Positions 35,833 to 45,493 are shown, counted from the stretch's first letter. The stretch: 64,000 bases of DNA from Roseiarcus sp963835885 (GCA_963835885.1 CAWIHF010000016.1:1-64000), one strand, 5' to 3'. The notes: generated from the sequence alone by a model not told the origin. A program made the numbers and translations.

Positions 35833-36210
35833 CTAGCGCCGAAAGGCGCCGCCGCCGTGAAAACCGCCAGCGCGATAAGCGCCGCCGCGATAACCGCCGC
35901 GCCATGCGCCGCCGTGGTAGCCGCCGCGCCACCCGTAGCCGCCGTGATAATTGGGGCCGCCGCGCCAGTAGCCGCCGCGCCAGTACGAGCCGCCATACCA
36001 GCCGGCCGGACGGTAGTACCCGCCATATGAGCCGTAATACCCGCCGTACCAGCCGGGATAGCCATACCCGTAGCCGTAGCCGTACCCGTAGTCCACGCCG
36101 ACAGCCGCCGGATAGACCCCCGTACCGTAGGCGACCGGCTGGTAGCAGCCCGAAAGCGGCGCGGCGAGCCCCACCGCGAGCACACCAAGCAGAATGTTTC
36201 GACCCCTCAT
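35833..36210 (-). CDS. Gly/Tyr-rich lipoprotein
   Basis: The start at 36210 (good GGGAGAGGAC site) gives MRGRNILLGVLAVGLAAPLS with lipobox LSGC at Cys22, then about 100 residues dominated by Gly, Tyr, Trp and Arg: YGYGYGYGYG, GGYYGSYGGYY, YWRGGYWRGG, GGYHGGAWRGGYRGG. It is low-complexity and probably anchored in the outer membrane. Function is unknown. The repeats arise from in-frame GGN-TAC codon runs that could expand or contract by slippage. It stands alone, upstream and in line with the TetR gene. Confidence 0.75.
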   Translation of the reverse strand: MRGRNILLGVLAVGLAAPLSGCYQPVAYGTGVYPAAVGVDYGYGYGYGYGYPGWYGGYYGSYGGYYRPAGWYGGSYWRGGYWRGGPNYHGGYGWRGGYHGGAWRGGYRGGAYRAGGFHGGGAFRR

Positions 36211-36309
36211 GTCCTCTCCCCTTCGCTTTTGCCGGCGACGGACCCACCGCATCGTTGAGGCCGTCGGCCGCATCAGCCTAACGGTACGAGGGGCGACCGG
36301 CAATCGGCG

Positions 36310-37032
36310 TCAGCTGATGCTTTCGCCGCGGCGGCACGCAGCGAGAAAGAAAGCGACTGCTCGCTCCGCATGCGGGCCGATTTCAGCACGCAAGGCGGCC
36401 AAATCCTCGCCGAACAGCGCGCGCAACAGTATCGGCAGCACCGCCAGTTCGAGGAAACGGTGCGCCGTCTCGGCGAGGCGGTCCTCGGCGAACGCGGCCA
36501 GCGAGCCCGTTCGGACAGTCTCGGCGAACTCGGCGAGGAACCCGCAGACGACCTCGGCCTGGCGCTCGCGGCCCATGCGGCTGACGCTGGTCGCGAGCTC
36601 GGGGAACCGGCGAGCCTCGGCGACGGCGACCCGGATCAACCCGATCGCTTCCGGCACGAGGACCTTCCTCAAAATGGCGGCGGCGAGGGCTTCTAGCCGG
36701 TCCTCGATCGCGGCGCCGGCGCACGAAATGCCTTCAAGCCTCGTATTCCGGCGCACGAGTCGCTCGACGACCGCCGTGAACAGCGCCTCCTTACTGGGGA
36801 ATCTCGCGTAGATGGTCGGCTTTCCGGCGCATGCGACCTCGGCGATTTCGTCGACGCTGGCGCCGCTGAAACCACGCTCGAGAAAGACCTTCGCGGCCGC
36901 GTCGAGAATTCTCTCGTCAACCTTGCCCGCAAGTTCGCGGCGCGGACGGCCGCAGCGAACGGCGTTGCGCCGCGCCCGGTCCCGTTCCGCCGTTTCAGCT
37001 TCCATCGCCATTTCCCCTCCATCAGCCGTCAT
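36310..37032 (-). CDS. TetR/AcrR-family transcriptional regulator
   Basis: The 240-residue protein has an N-terminal helix-turn-helix at about residues 38-85 (RILDAAAKVFLERGFSGASV, DEIAEVACAGKPTIYARFPS, KEALFTAV), which is the classical TetR pattern, and a C-terminal ligand-binding domain of the AcrR/AefR type. A basic segment RCGRPRRE precedes the HTH. It is divergent from the EmrA/EmrB efflux genes and presumably represses them, with a candidate operator at 37106-37128 between the two. Confidence 0.9.
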   Translation of the reverse strand: MTADGGEMAMEAETAERDRARRNAVRCGRPRRELAGKVDERILDAAAKVFLERGFSGASVDEIAEVACAGKPTIYARFPSKEALFTAVVERLVRRNTRLEGISCAGAAIEDRLEALAAAILRKVLVPEAIGLIRVAVAEARRFPELATSVSRMGRERQAEVVCGFLAEFAETVRTGSLAAFAEDRLAETAHRFLELAVLPILLRALFGEDLAALRAEIGPHAERAVAFFLAACRRGESIS

Positions 37033-37105
37033 TTCACAAATCCGAGATCGCCAAAATCTCTCTTGCCTGCCCCTTGATTTAGGTCGGTTCGCGCCAAAGT
37101 AAAGA

Positions 37106-37128
37106 CGAAACTGAACGGTATCGTTTCG
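37106..37128. promoter_or_regulatory. Candidate TetR operator (CGAAAC-N11-GTTTCG)
   Basis: The inverted half-sites CGAAAC and GTTTCG are separated by 11 bases (TGAACGGTATC). The right half reads GGTATCGTTTCGTT, resembling AcrR-like operators. It lies 37 bases before the emrA ATG and 74 before the regulator ATG. Confidence 0.55.
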
Positions 37129-37164
37129 TTAACGCCTGCCTTGGTTCATTTTGGGAGCCCGGCC

Positions 37165-38493
37165 ATGCGACGCAAGGTTCAAGACGGAGTTGAACATATG
37201 TTCAAGGACGAGCCCCTGTCCGAATCCCACTGGGATCAAGACCTCGGGGGCGGCGGCCATGCTTCGCCGTCCGCTGACTGGTCCTCTGGGCCGCTGACGG
37301 TCGCATTGCGCGCTCCGGCGCGTGAGGCGCCGCCAACCGTCGAGCGGCCCGTGCGCCCCCGCGAGGCGGACGCGGAACGCGGCCCGCGGCCCGGCCCACA
37401 GGAGAAAGAGCCTGCCGACAAGCCCCGCAGGGGCCGGCTGCGCCGGCATCCCGTCCTGGCTACGCTCGGCCTGATTGTGCTCATCTTCGCCGTGGCGGCC
37501 GGATATCTTTACTGGGACTACACGGGGCATTTCGAGTCCACCGACGACGCCTTCATCGCGGCGCGGCAATTCTCCGTCGCCCCCAAGATCTCCGGCTACA
37601 TTACGGCCGTCCCCGTCACCGATAACCAGCATGTTTCGGCCGGCGACGTGATTGCGCGGATCGACGATCGCGACTACCGCGTCTCGCTCGCCCAGGCGCA
37701 GGCGCAGGTGGCCAGCGCAAAGGCCGGCATCCAGAACATCGACGCGCAGATGAATGTGCAGCAGGCGCAAATCAACGCCAGCCAAGCGCAGGTCAGCCAG
37801 GCGCAGGCGGCGCTGGTGTTCGCGCAGCAGCAGGCGGCGCGCTACCAGGAGCTGGTGCAGAAGGGCGCCGGCACCGTTCAAAGCGCGCAGCAATACACCT
37901 CGCAGCTGCATGAGCAGCAATCGGCGGTGGAGAGCGCGCAAGCGGCGCTCAAGCTGGCGCAGCGGCAAATCGAGACGCTGAAGGCGCAACGTGACGACGC
38001 CGAAGCGAAACTCGCGCAGGCGCAGGCTCAGCGCGACCAGGCCGAACTCAATCTGTCCTACACGACCCTCAAGGCCGCCCAGCCGGGGCGCGTCGTTGAC
38101 CTGTCAGCCGCGGTCGGCGAATACGCCACGCCGGGAACAAGCCTCGCCATGTTCGTTCCAGACGACATCTGGGTCACCGCCAACTTCAAGGAGACCCAGC
38201 TCGACGCGATGCGTCCCGGCCAACCGGCCACGATTGAGATCGACGCCTATCCGGACCACGTCTTCAAGGGCCATGTCGCCAGCGTGCAGCCGGGATCGGG
38301 CACGGCCTTCTCGCTCCTGCCGGCGGAGAACGCGACGGGCAATTACGTCAAGATCGTCCAGCGCGTGCCGGTCAAGATCGTGCTCGACAATCCGCCGTCC
38401 GACGTGGCGCTCGGGCCGGGCATGTCGGTCGAGCCGACCGTGCGCACCAACCCTGCCCCCTCGCTCTATGAGCAACTGAGAGCGCGGCTGTGA
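37165..38493 (+). CDS. emrA: HlyD/EmrA-family membrane fusion protein
   Basis: The 442-residue periplasmic adaptor belongs to a tripartite efflux pump. It has a cytoplasmic tail of about 90 residues, a transmembrane helix (about 95-118, VLATLGLIVLIFAVAAGYLY), a biotinyl-lipoyl-like half (STDDAFIAARQFSVAPKISG), a long Gln/Ala-rich coiled coil, the second lipoyl half and a beta-barrel (VAPDDIWVTANFKETQL-type). It spans from the inner-membrane EmrB to an outer-membrane channel. ATG 37165 has GGGAG eight bases upstream. Its stop overlaps the emrB GTG. Confidence 0.9.
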   Translation: MRRKVQDGVEHMFKDEPLSESHWDQDLGGGGHASPSADWSSGPLTVALRAPAREAPPTVERPVRPREADAERGPRPGPQEKEPADKPRRGRLRRHPVLATLGLIVLIFAVAAGYLYWDYTGHFESTDDAFIAARQFSVAPKISGYITAVPVTDNQHVSAGDVIARIDDRDYRVSLAQAQAQVASAKAGIQNIDAQMNVQQAQINASQAQVSQAQAALVFAQQQAARYQELVQKGAGTVQSAQQYTSQLHEQQSAVESAQAALKLAQRQIETLKAQRDDAEAKLAQAQAQRDQAELNLSYTTLKAAQPGRVVDLSAAVGEYATPGTSLAMFVPDDIWVTANFKETQLDAMRPGQPATIEIDAYPDHVFKGHVASVQPGSGTAFSLLPAENATGNYVKIVQRVPVKIVLDNPPSDVALGPGMSVEPTVRTNPAPSLYEQLRARL

Positions 38494-40094
38494 GCGCTGA
38501 GAGCGCAGCGGGCGCGCTGGCCGCCGCGGCCGGCGCTTTGCCCAATCCGTGGCTGATCGCGGTTCTGGTCGCGCTCGCGACCTTCATGGAAGTGCTCGAC
38601 ACCACCATCGCCAACGTCGTGTTGCCTTACATCGCCGGCGGTTTGGGGGTGAGCGAGGATGAGGCGTCCTGGGTGGTGACGACCTATCTGGTCGCCAACG
38701 CCGTCGCCCTGACAGCCAGCGCCTTCTTCGCGCGCCAGTTCGGCCGCAAGGCGTTCTTCCTGATCTGCCTCACGCTGTTCACCGTGAGCTCGGTGCTGTG
38801 CGCCTATTCCTGGAATTTGCAATTCCTCCTGTTGTTCCGGATCCTGCAGGGTCTCGGCGGCGGCGGCATGGTGCCGGTCGCGCAGTCGATCCTGGCGGAT
38901 TCCTTCCCGCCGGAAAAGCGCGGCCAAGGCTTCGCGCTGTTCGGCGTGGCGGTGGTGGTGGCGCCGGTGGTCGGACCGACGCTGGGCGGCTGGCTGGCCG
39001 ACAATTTCTCCTGGAGCTGGTGCTTTCTGATCAACGGTCCGGTCGGCGTCGCCACGATCGCGCTGATCGCCCTCATTCTGCCCGAGCCGAAAGCGGCGGA
39101 CGAGGAGCGCAGGCGCGCCCGGCGCGAGGGAGGCGGGTTCGATTTCGTCGGCTTCGTGCTGGTCGCGACCTTCCTCGGCGCGCTCGAGATCACGCTCGAC
39201 CGCGGCCTCATCGACGACTGGTTCGCTTCGCCCTTCATTGTCGCCTTCGCCGGCGTCTGCGCGCTCGCTTTCGTGCTCATGATCCCGTGGGAGATGAGCC
39301 GCCGCAATCCGATGATCGACGTCCGGATGGTGGCGACGCGCCAGTTCAGCGCCTGCTTCGTGGTGATGCTGGCGACCGGCGCCATCCTCTACGCGACCAC
39401 CCAGTTTCTGCCGCTGCTCGTGCAGGAGAATTTTGGCTACACGGCCACCTGGGCTGGCCTCGTGCTGTCGCCGGGCGGCCTTGTCACCATGATGATGATG
39501 TTCGTCGTCGGGCGGCTGTCGGGCCGGGTCCAGCCCAAATATCTCATCATCGCGGGGGCATTGATCATCGCGTTCTCGATGTACGATCTGACCCGCGTCT
39601 ACGGCGATCTCGGCTTCTGGTTCTTCGCGCGCTCGCGCATGGTCTTGGGCGTCGGCCTGCCGCTGATCTTCCTGCCGATCATCACCGCCTCCTACGACGG
39701 CATTCCGCCCGCCAAGATCGACCAGGCCTCGGCGCTGATCAACGCGGCCCGCAATACCGGCGGCTCGATCGGCGTCGCGCTCGTCTCCAATGTGCTCTCC
39801 CATCGCGAGCAGTTCCATCAGAGCCGCCTCGTCGAAAACGTGATCCCGTCGAACGTCCCGTATCAGACCACGCTGCAGCAGGTGACGAAGGACTTCACCT
39901 CCCACGGCAGCTCGCTGGCCCAGGCGCAGCATCAGGCGACAGCCTGGATCGGGCAGCAGGTGCAGGCGCAGGCCTCATTCCTCGCCTACATGGACGCCTT
40001 CTGGGTGCTGATGGTGATCGCGCTCATGGCCGTGCCGCTCGCGCTCCTCATGCGCAACGTCAAGCTGGGCGCTGCGGCCCCGGCGGCGCACTGA
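38490..40094 (+). CDS. emrB: DHA2-family multidrug transporter (EmrB-like)
   Basis: The 534-residue, 14-helix MFS drug/proton antiporter contains FMEVLDTTIANVVLPYIAGG (first helix with the DHA2 Asp), WVVTTYLVANAVALTASAFF, GQGGGGMVPVAQSILADSFP-like LQGLGGGGMVPVAQSILADS and INAARNTGGSIGVALVSNV. It exports hydrophobic compounds with EmrA. The start is GTG at 38490 inside the emrA stop (GTGA overlap). The regulator gene is divergent. From 40095 to 40387 no gene is seen. Confidence 0.92.
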   Translation: MSAESAAGALAAAAGALPNPWLIAVLVALATFMEVLDTTIANVVLPYIAGGLGVSEDEASWVVTTYLVANAVALTASAFFARQFGRKAFFLICLTLFTVSSVLCAYSWNLQFLLLFRILQGLGGGGMVPVAQSILADSFPPEKRGQGFALFGVAVVVAPVVGPTLGGWLADNFSWSWCFLINGPVGVATIALIALILPEPKAADEERRRARREGGGFDFVGFVLVATFLGALEITLDRGLIDDWFASPFIVAFAGVCALAFVLMIPWEMSRRNPMIDVRMVATRQFSACFVVMLATGAILYATTQFLPLLVQENFGYTATWAGLVLSPGGLVTMMMMFVVGRLSGRVQPKYLIIAGALIIAFSMYDLTRVYGDLGFWFFARSRMVLGVGLPLIFLPIITASYDGIPPAKIDQASALINAARNTGGSIGVALVSNVLSHREQFHQSRLVENVIPSNVPYQTTLQQVTKDFTSHGSSLAQAQHQATAWIGQQVQAQASFLAYMDAFWVLMVIALMAVPLALLMRNVKLGAAAPAAH

Positions 40095-40387
40095 GCGCGA
40101 TGACTGCGCCGGACGCTTCAACGCATAGGGGACCCGCAACGCGAGAACGACCCGATCGTTCGCTGCCAGATGGAAGCGGACGGCGTCGACCCAGGAAACG
40201 TGGAGGCGTTGTTGCGCTGGTCAGCGGGATCTCGTGGAGACGGCGCGCTTTGCAAGGCGCGTAGCTTCGGCAAGGTCGTCGACGTGCGCTCGATCTGATG
40301 CGTGGTCGGTTATGGCGGTCTTGCTCATTGGACCGCCGACCCCAGCTACGCTTGGCGAGGGGCGCGTTGGAGCCAAGGAGATGAGAA

Positions 40388-41296
40388 ATGAAGGCGGTGC
40401 GATTCGACAGATACGGCGGAATCGACGTCCTCGAGGTGGTTGACGCGCCCGTCCCCGAGCCCGGTCAGGCGCAGGCGCTCGTCAGAGTGAAGGCCGCGGC
40501 GATCAACCCGGGCGAAGCCAAGATCCGGGAAGGCCTGCTGCATGCCTACTGGCCGGCGACTTTCCCGTCGGGCGAGGGCAGCGACCTCGCCGGGATCGTG
40601 GCGAAACTCGGTCCCGGAGTGACCGGCGTGAAGGTCGGCGACGAGGTCATCGGCTTCACCGACCGGCGCGCCAGCCACGCCGAATACGCGGTCGTGGAGG
40701 CGCAGAACTTGACCCCCAAGCCGAAGAACGTGTCCTGGGAGGCCGCCGGTTCGTTGGCCGTCGCCGCCACGACGGCTTACGCCTGCGTGCGCGCGGTGTC
40801 GCTCAGGGCCGGCGACACGGTCGCGGTGTCGGGCGCAGCCGGCGGCGTCGGATCGATCGCCGTCCAGCTGGCGAGACGGGCCGGGGCGAATGTGATCGGC
40901 ATTGCCGGTCCAGCCAACCATGAGTGGCTCGCCGCGCACGGGGTCAGGCCGGTGGCGTATGGCGAGGGCCTGGCGAACCGCCTGCGCGAGAGCCGGATCG
41001 ACGCATTCATCGACGCCCACGGCGGCGGTTACGTGAAGCTCGCCGTCGAGCTCGGCGTGCCGCGCGACCGGATCAACACGATCATCGACTTCGCCGCTGC
41101 GCAGGAATACGGAGTGAAGCGCGAGGGCGCCCAGGAGGCGAAAAACGCCAAGGTCCTCGCGGAGCTTGCGGAGCTGGTCGCCTCGGGCGAGCTGGACGTG
41201 CCGATCGCCGCGACCTTCCCGCTGGACCGCGTCCGCGAGGCGTTCGCGCTGGTCGAGCAGGGGCACACGAGGGGAAAGATCGTCCTCCTGCCCTGA
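40388..41296 (+). CDS. NADP-dependent zinc-free medium-chain oxidoreductase
   Basis: The 302-residue quinone-oxidoreductase-like MDR starts MKAVRFDRYGGIDVLEVVDA. It has an N-terminal GroES-like domain and a Rossmann domain with VAVSGAAGGVGSIAVQLARR. ATFPLDRVREAFALVEQGHT then GKIVLLP ends the protein. The zinc-ligand pattern of alcohol dehydrogenases is missing. It probably reduces quinones or enones with NADPH. ATG follows a strong AAGGAG site. It converges on the aldo/keto reductase gene 15 bases further on. Confidence 0.9.
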   Translation: MKAVRFDRYGGIDVLEVVDAPVPEPGQAQALVRVKAAAINPGEAKIREGLLHAYWPATFPSGEGSDLAGIVAKLGPGVTGVKVGDEVIGFTDRRASHAEYAVVEAQNLTPKPKNVSWEAAGSLAVAATTAYACVRAVSLRAGDTVAVSGAAGGVGSIAVQLARRAGANVIGIAGPANHEWLAAHGVRPVAYGEGLANRLRESRIDAFIDAHGGGYVKLAVELGVPRDRINTIIDFAAAQEYGVKREGAQEAKNAKVLAELAELVASGELDVPIAATFPLDRVREAFALVEQGHTRGKIVLLP

Positions 41297-41311
41297 CTTG
41301 GTTCGGCGCGA

Positions 41312-42193
41312 TCAGGTCGGCCCAGATTGGGCCGCTATCCGATCCAGCTCGGCCAACGCCTCGCTCGGCAGCTTAAGCTCGGCCGCCGCGAGGTTTTCGC
41401 GCAGATGGCCGAGCGACGAAGTGCCGGGAATGAGCAAAATGTTGGGCGCGCGCTGCAGCAGCCAGGCGAGCGCCGCCTGCATCGGCGTTGGCCGAACCCG
41501 CTTCGCGACATCGTTGAGCGTCGTCGACTGCAGCGGCGTGAAGCCGCCGAGCGGGAAGAACGGCACATAGGCCGCGCCTGCGGCGGCGAGCTCGTCGATC
41601 AGCGCGTCGTCGTCGCGGTGCGCGATATTGTAGTGGTTCTGCACGCAGACGATCTCGCAGATTTGCCGACCTTCCACGACCTGCGCGGCGGTGACGTTGC
41701 TCAGCCCGATGTGGCGCACAAGACCCTGCCGCTGAAGTCCGGCCAGGGTGGTGAGCGGCGCCTCGATCGAACCTTCGCTCGGCCCGTGCACCTTCCCGAG
41801 GATTCGCAGGTTGACGACCTCCATCACGTCGAGCCCGAGATTGCGCAGATTGCCGTGGACCGCGCTGGTCAGCTCGGCCGGCGCCATCGCCGGGTTCCAC
41901 GATGCGTCCGCGCCGCGCTTGGCGCCGATCTTGGTGACGATCACCAGGTCATCGGGATAGGGATGCAGCGCCTCGCGGATCAGCTGGTTGGTGACATATG
42001 GGCCGTAATAGTCGCTGGTGTCGATGTGATTGACGCCACTCGCGACCGCCTCGCGCAATACGGCGATCGCCCCTTCGCGGTCCCTCGGCGGGCCGAACAC
42101 GCCGGGTCCCGCGAGCTGCATTGCGCCGTAGCCGAGGCGCTTCACGATGCGATCGCCGAGCTTGAAGGTTCCGGCCTTGCTGATGTCGATCAT
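41312..42193 (-). CDS. Aldo/keto reductase
   Basis: The 293-residue TIM-barrel oxidoreductase has the catalytic tetrad: HIDTSDYYGPY (Asp, Tyr), VIVTKIGAKRG (Lys) and VRHIGLSNVTAAQV-type His/Ser region. IPGTSSLGHLRENLAAAEL is the NADPH-binding end. The substrate is unknown. The start at 42193 has a GAGGAGATGAGG site. Family members often reduce aldehydes or act as pyridoxal or sugar reductases. Confidence 0.9.
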   Translation of the reverse strand: MIDISKAGTFKLGDRIVKRLGYGAMQLAGPGVFGPPRDREGAIAVLREAVASGVNHIDTSDYYGPYVTNQLIREALHPYPDDLVIVTKIGAKRGADASWNPAMAPAELTSAVHGNLRNLGLDVMEVVNLRILGKVHGPSEGSIEAPLTTLAGLQRQGLVRHIGLSNVTAAQVVEGRQICEIVCVQNHYNIAHRDDDALIDELAAAGAAYVPFFPLGGFTPLQSTTLNDVAKRVRPTPMQAALAWLLQRAPNILLIPGTSSLGHLRENLAAAELKLPSEALAELDRIAAQSGPT

Positions 42194-42343
42194 GGCCTCA
42201 TCTCCTCTCGATCGGCGGTAGTTAGATGCTTTTTGTTCGGGCGATAATGGGGCTCAATGGAATTGGTTTCGTCGAGGCGCATTCGGGCGGCTCCAGCGCC
42301 CGCAGTTTCGGCGGGCGCCGGACTGGATTGGACCGGTTTCGTC

Positions 42344-43207
42344 TCATCGCCCCTCGCCTGCCTCGGCCAGCGCCTTCAGCCCCTCGCGGTAGTTCGGATA
42401 AGCGGGCAGAAATCCGAGCAGCCGCTTTATCTTGGCGTTCAAGACGCGCTTCTCCTCGGTGAAGAAGCTCGCCGACATCGGCGAGAGCTTTGCGGTCTCG
42501 AACGGCTCTTCCGGCGGCGGCTCGACGCCGAGCAGCATGGCGGCGTAGGCGATCACGTCCTGCGGCGGGCTTGGTTCGTCGTCGGCGACGTTGAAAATCT
42601 GGCCGTCGAGCCCGCGCGCGAGCGCGAGCCGCGTAACCTCCGCGATGTCGTCGACATGGGCCCGGTTGACGACATGATCGGCTTTGACGATCCGGCGCGC
42701 TTCGCCCTGTCGAAGTTTGACCAAAGCGTTGCGGACCGGGCCATAGATGCCCGGCAGGCGGAGAATGTCCACCGCGAATCCGCCGGCTTTGCCCGCCTTC
42801 GTCCAGCGCGCCTCGTCGGCGAGCCGCGCGAGGCTACGCTCGTTGCGCGTGACGGTCGGGCTCGTTTCGTCGACCCACGCTCCGCCGTGCTCGCCATAGA
42901 CGCCAATGGTTGAATAGTAGACCACGCGGCGAAGCGCCGGGGCGCGCCGGAGCGCTTCGGCGAAGCGGTCGAGCGGGCCGTCTCCGCCGCGCGGCGGGAT
43001 CGACACGACGACCGCCTCGGCGCGCTTCAACGCGTCTTCCAGACCGGAATCGGCCCGCGCGCCGTCGAAGACATAGGCCTCGACGCCGGAAGCGCGCAGC
43101 GTGGCGACCCGCTCGTCCGAGCGCGCCGTGCCGCTCGGCTCGATCTCCGGCGTTCGCCGGATGAGGGCCTTCGCGCAATAGCCGAGGCCGAAGAAAAAGA
43201 CTTTCAT
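42344..43207 (-). CDS. NAD-dependent epimerase/dehydratase-like SDR (YeeZ type)
   Basis: The 287-residue atypical extended SDR starts MKVFFFGLGYCAKALIRRTP with a GxGxxA-type nucleotide loop. It has VVYYSTIGVYGEHGGAWVDE with the YxxxG Tyr region, ILRLPGIYGPVRNALVKLRQ and HVDDIAEVTRLALARGLDGQ then IFNVADDEPSPPQDVIAYAA. It resembles the YeeZ group of small epimerase-like proteins of unknown substrate. The start at 43207 is the conserved one; longer upstream in-frame sequence is not conserved in character. Confidence 0.88.
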   Translation of the reverse strand: MKVFFFGLGYCAKALIRRTPEIEPSGTARSDERVATLRASGVEAYVFDGARADSGLEDALKRAEAVVVSIPPRGGDGPLDRFAEALRRAPALRRVVYYSTIGVYGEHGGAWVDETSPTVTRNERSLARLADEARWTKAGKAGGFAVDILRLPGIYGPVRNALVKLRQGEARRIVKADHVVNRAHVDDIAEVTRLALARGLDGQIFNVADDEPSPPQDVIAYAAMLLGVEPPPEEPFETAKLSPMSASFFTEEKRVLNAKIKRLLGFLPAYPNYREGLKALAEAGEGR

Positions 43208-43630
43208 GGGTTCGAGCGGGCTCTCGTTGTCCTCGTAATGCCCAGTCTGGGCAATCGTCTCTGATGGGCCAACGAATCGAAGTTCACAAGGCACGGGAAG
43301 GCGGGCGCCAGCGGCCAGTCGGCCGAAATCGATCTGTTTGCGGGTCTTCAGATCGATCCCATGAACGGACAGAATGCGCCACGACGGGCCCTTCGCGGAC
43401 GAACATCGAAGCGGTCCTCCAAACCACTCTGTACGCCGGACGTGCGATCTTGAGGCAAAGAGTCTCGGAAGCCGCCGTCGCCCCGCAGAGAGATCAGCCC
43501 GCTGCTTCAGCGCAGACGGCGGAGATGACCCATCATATGAGCCTCAACGGCGGCGCACGCCGCCACTTCCTCATCCCGGACACGAGTCCATTGCCTCGCG
43601 GCCTGACGACGGCGCCATCGCCGTGCTTCG
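43208..43630. other. Gene-free interval
   Basis: About 420 bases between the SDR gene start and the poxB stop. No gene, RNA or clear hairpin could be supported. It must contain the SDR promoter. Confidence 0.5.
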
Positions 43631-45334
43631 TCAGCCGCCGGTAAATGCGAGTATCGTTTCCTTGATCTTTGCCTTGGCGTAATTGTCCATCGTCGCGAGA
43701 TCGAGATGCGGGACGTTGGGCAATTCGTCGGCCGCAACCACGCAATCGATAATGGCCGGGCCTTCCGCCTTGAACGCCTGGTCGATGGCCTCGCGCAACT
43801 CGCCGGGCTTTTCGGCCTTGAAGCCCACGCCGCCGCAGGCGCGCGCCAGCGCAATATAATCGGGATTGGGGAAGTCAATGGCCTTCTTCCAAGCCGGCAA
43901 CCCGATCAATTCGGCCTCCAGCACGATCAGTCCGAGGGCCGAATTGTCATAGACCACGGCTTTCACCGGCAGCTTATGCTGCACGGCGGTGAGGAATTCG
44001 CACATCAGCATATTGAAACCGCCGTCGCCGCAGAGCGCGATGACTTGGCGCGAACTGTCGAGCGCCTGGACGCCATTGGCCTGACCAAGCGCGGTGCCGA
44101 CGGCGCCATTGTTGAAGGAGCCGATGATGCGCTGCTCGCCGCTCTGCCGGATCCAGTTGCCCGACCAGAGCGTGTTGAGCCCGGTGTCGATGACGAACAC
44201 GGCATCGCGCGCGGCAAGGTCGCTCACTGCACGCGCCACAGCCTGCGGATGAATACGGTCCCCGCTGCGCGCAAGATCGGACTGCTTGTCCAGCATCTCG
44301 TCCCAGGCCTTGCGCTGGGCCGTGACGATATCGAAGAATTCGCGGTCGCTCTTCGGCTTCACCCGACCGAGCAGCGATTTGACAACCGGTCGCACCGAGC
44401 CGATCACTCCGAGCGCAGTCGGCGTGCGGCGGCCGAGCACGCGCGCCCGCTCGTCGACCTGGATGACGGCGCCCTTCGGCGGCAAGAATACGGAATACGG
44501 ATAGTCGGTGCCGAGCATCAGAAACAGATCGCAATCCATCACGGCATGATAGACCGGTTTCGTTCCGATCATGCCGATGCCGCCCATCCAGCGCGGGTCG
44601 TCGTAAGGCATGATGTCTTTGCCCTTGACGGAATGGATCAGTGGCGCTTTGAGCCGATCCGAGAGCGTGCGCAATTCGTCGGCTGCGCCATGACATCCGG
44701 CGCCGCACATGATCACGATGCTGCCGGCTTCGTCGATGCGGCGGGCGATCTCGGCAATATCTGCTTCATCGGCTTCGCTGGCGATGATTTCAGGTCGCGG
44801 CTTGAGCGTGGCGAGGCTCGGAACGCTGCCGTCGGCCTTGGCGTTCATGACGTCTATCGGCACCGTTAAATGCGCGACGCCACGGCCGGCATAGGCGGCG
44901 GCGATAGCCTGATGGATGACGGCCGGCGCCTGTGCCGGCGAGGAAATGGTCTCGGTATAGAGCGAGACGTCACGAAACAGCACGTTTGGATCCGTCGCTT
45001 GAAAATAGTCGGTGCCCTGCAGCTTGACCGGCATGTCCCCAGAAAGCGCAAGAACCGGCGCGTGGTCGCGACTTGCTTCATAGAGGCCGGCGACGAGATG
45101 GTTGCTGCCGGGTCCTGTTGTTCCGCAACAGACGCCGAGCCGACCGGTGAGCTTTGCTTGGCCCGCGGCCGCGAGCGCCGCCCCTTCCTCATGGCGGACG
45201 CCGATCCATTCAATTTCGCTGTGGCGGACAGCGTCGGCGAGTGGATTGAGCGAGTCGCCAATGAGGCCAAATATGTGTCTGACGCCAATCTTTTCGAGCG
45301 TGTCGACCAAAGTAGCTGCTACTGTCTGTGACAT
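43631..45334 (-). CDS. poxB: Thiamine-pyrophosphate-dependent pyruvate oxidase-like enzyme
   Basis: The 567-residue TPP enzyme contains VRHIFGLIGDSLNPLADAVR, IEWIGVRHEEGAALAAAGQA with the catalytic Glu (HEE), FNNGAVGTALGQANG, VIALCGDGGFNMLMCEFLTA with the GDG-N27-N metal/TPP motif and VYDNSALGLIVLEAELIGLP. It matches PoxB-type pyruvate:quinone oxidoreductases, which convert pyruvate to acetate and CO2 and pass electrons to ubiquinone at the membrane. Acetolactate-synthase relatives are the main alternative. It stands alone; the start at 45334 is the conserved one. Confidence 0.88.
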   Translation of the reverse strand: MSQTVAATLVDTLEKIGVRHIFGLIGDSLNPLADAVRHSEIEWIGVRHEEGAALAAAGQAKLTGRLGVCCGTTGPGSNHLVAGLYEASRDHAPVLALSGDMPVKLQGTDYFQATDPNVLFRDVSLYTETISSPAQAPAVIHQAIAAAYAGRGVAHLTVPIDVMNAKADGSVPSLATLKPRPEIIASEADEADIAEIARRIDEAGSIVIMCGAGCHGAADELRTLSDRLKAPLIHSVKGKDIMPYDDPRWMGGIGMIGTKPVYHAVMDCDLFLMLGTDYPYSVFLPPKGAVIQVDERARVLGRRTPTALGVIGSVRPVVKSLLGRVKPKSDREFFDIVTAQRKAWDEMLDKQSDLARSGDRIHPQAVARAVSDLAARDAVFVIDTGLNTLWSGNWIRQSGEQRIIGSFNNGAVGTALGQANGVQALDSSRQVIALCGDGGFNMLMCEFLTAVQHKLPVKAVVYDNSALGLIVLEAELIGLPAWKKAIDFPNPDYIALARACGGVGFKAEKPGELREAIDQAFKAEGPAIIDCVVAADELPNVPHLDLATMDNYAKAKIKETILAFTGG

Positions 45335-45493
45335 CTGAGCCTCCTGCAGTTGAAACTGGATTCGACGCGCAAGCAGTTCCTCCCGGTTCCGCTGCGCCGA
45401 GCGCCCAAGCGGTGCCCCGCTCGCTCGGCAGTGGCCGTGTTGCCTTGGCCTATCATCGATCTCTCTCGCCTGACGAAGGTGGAGCGCCCTCCC

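Noticed and set aside
38798..40264. A 488-codon plus-strand frame and a minus-strand mirror over emrB
   Set aside because: Both are shadows of emrB, which has clear membrane helices and MFS motifs.
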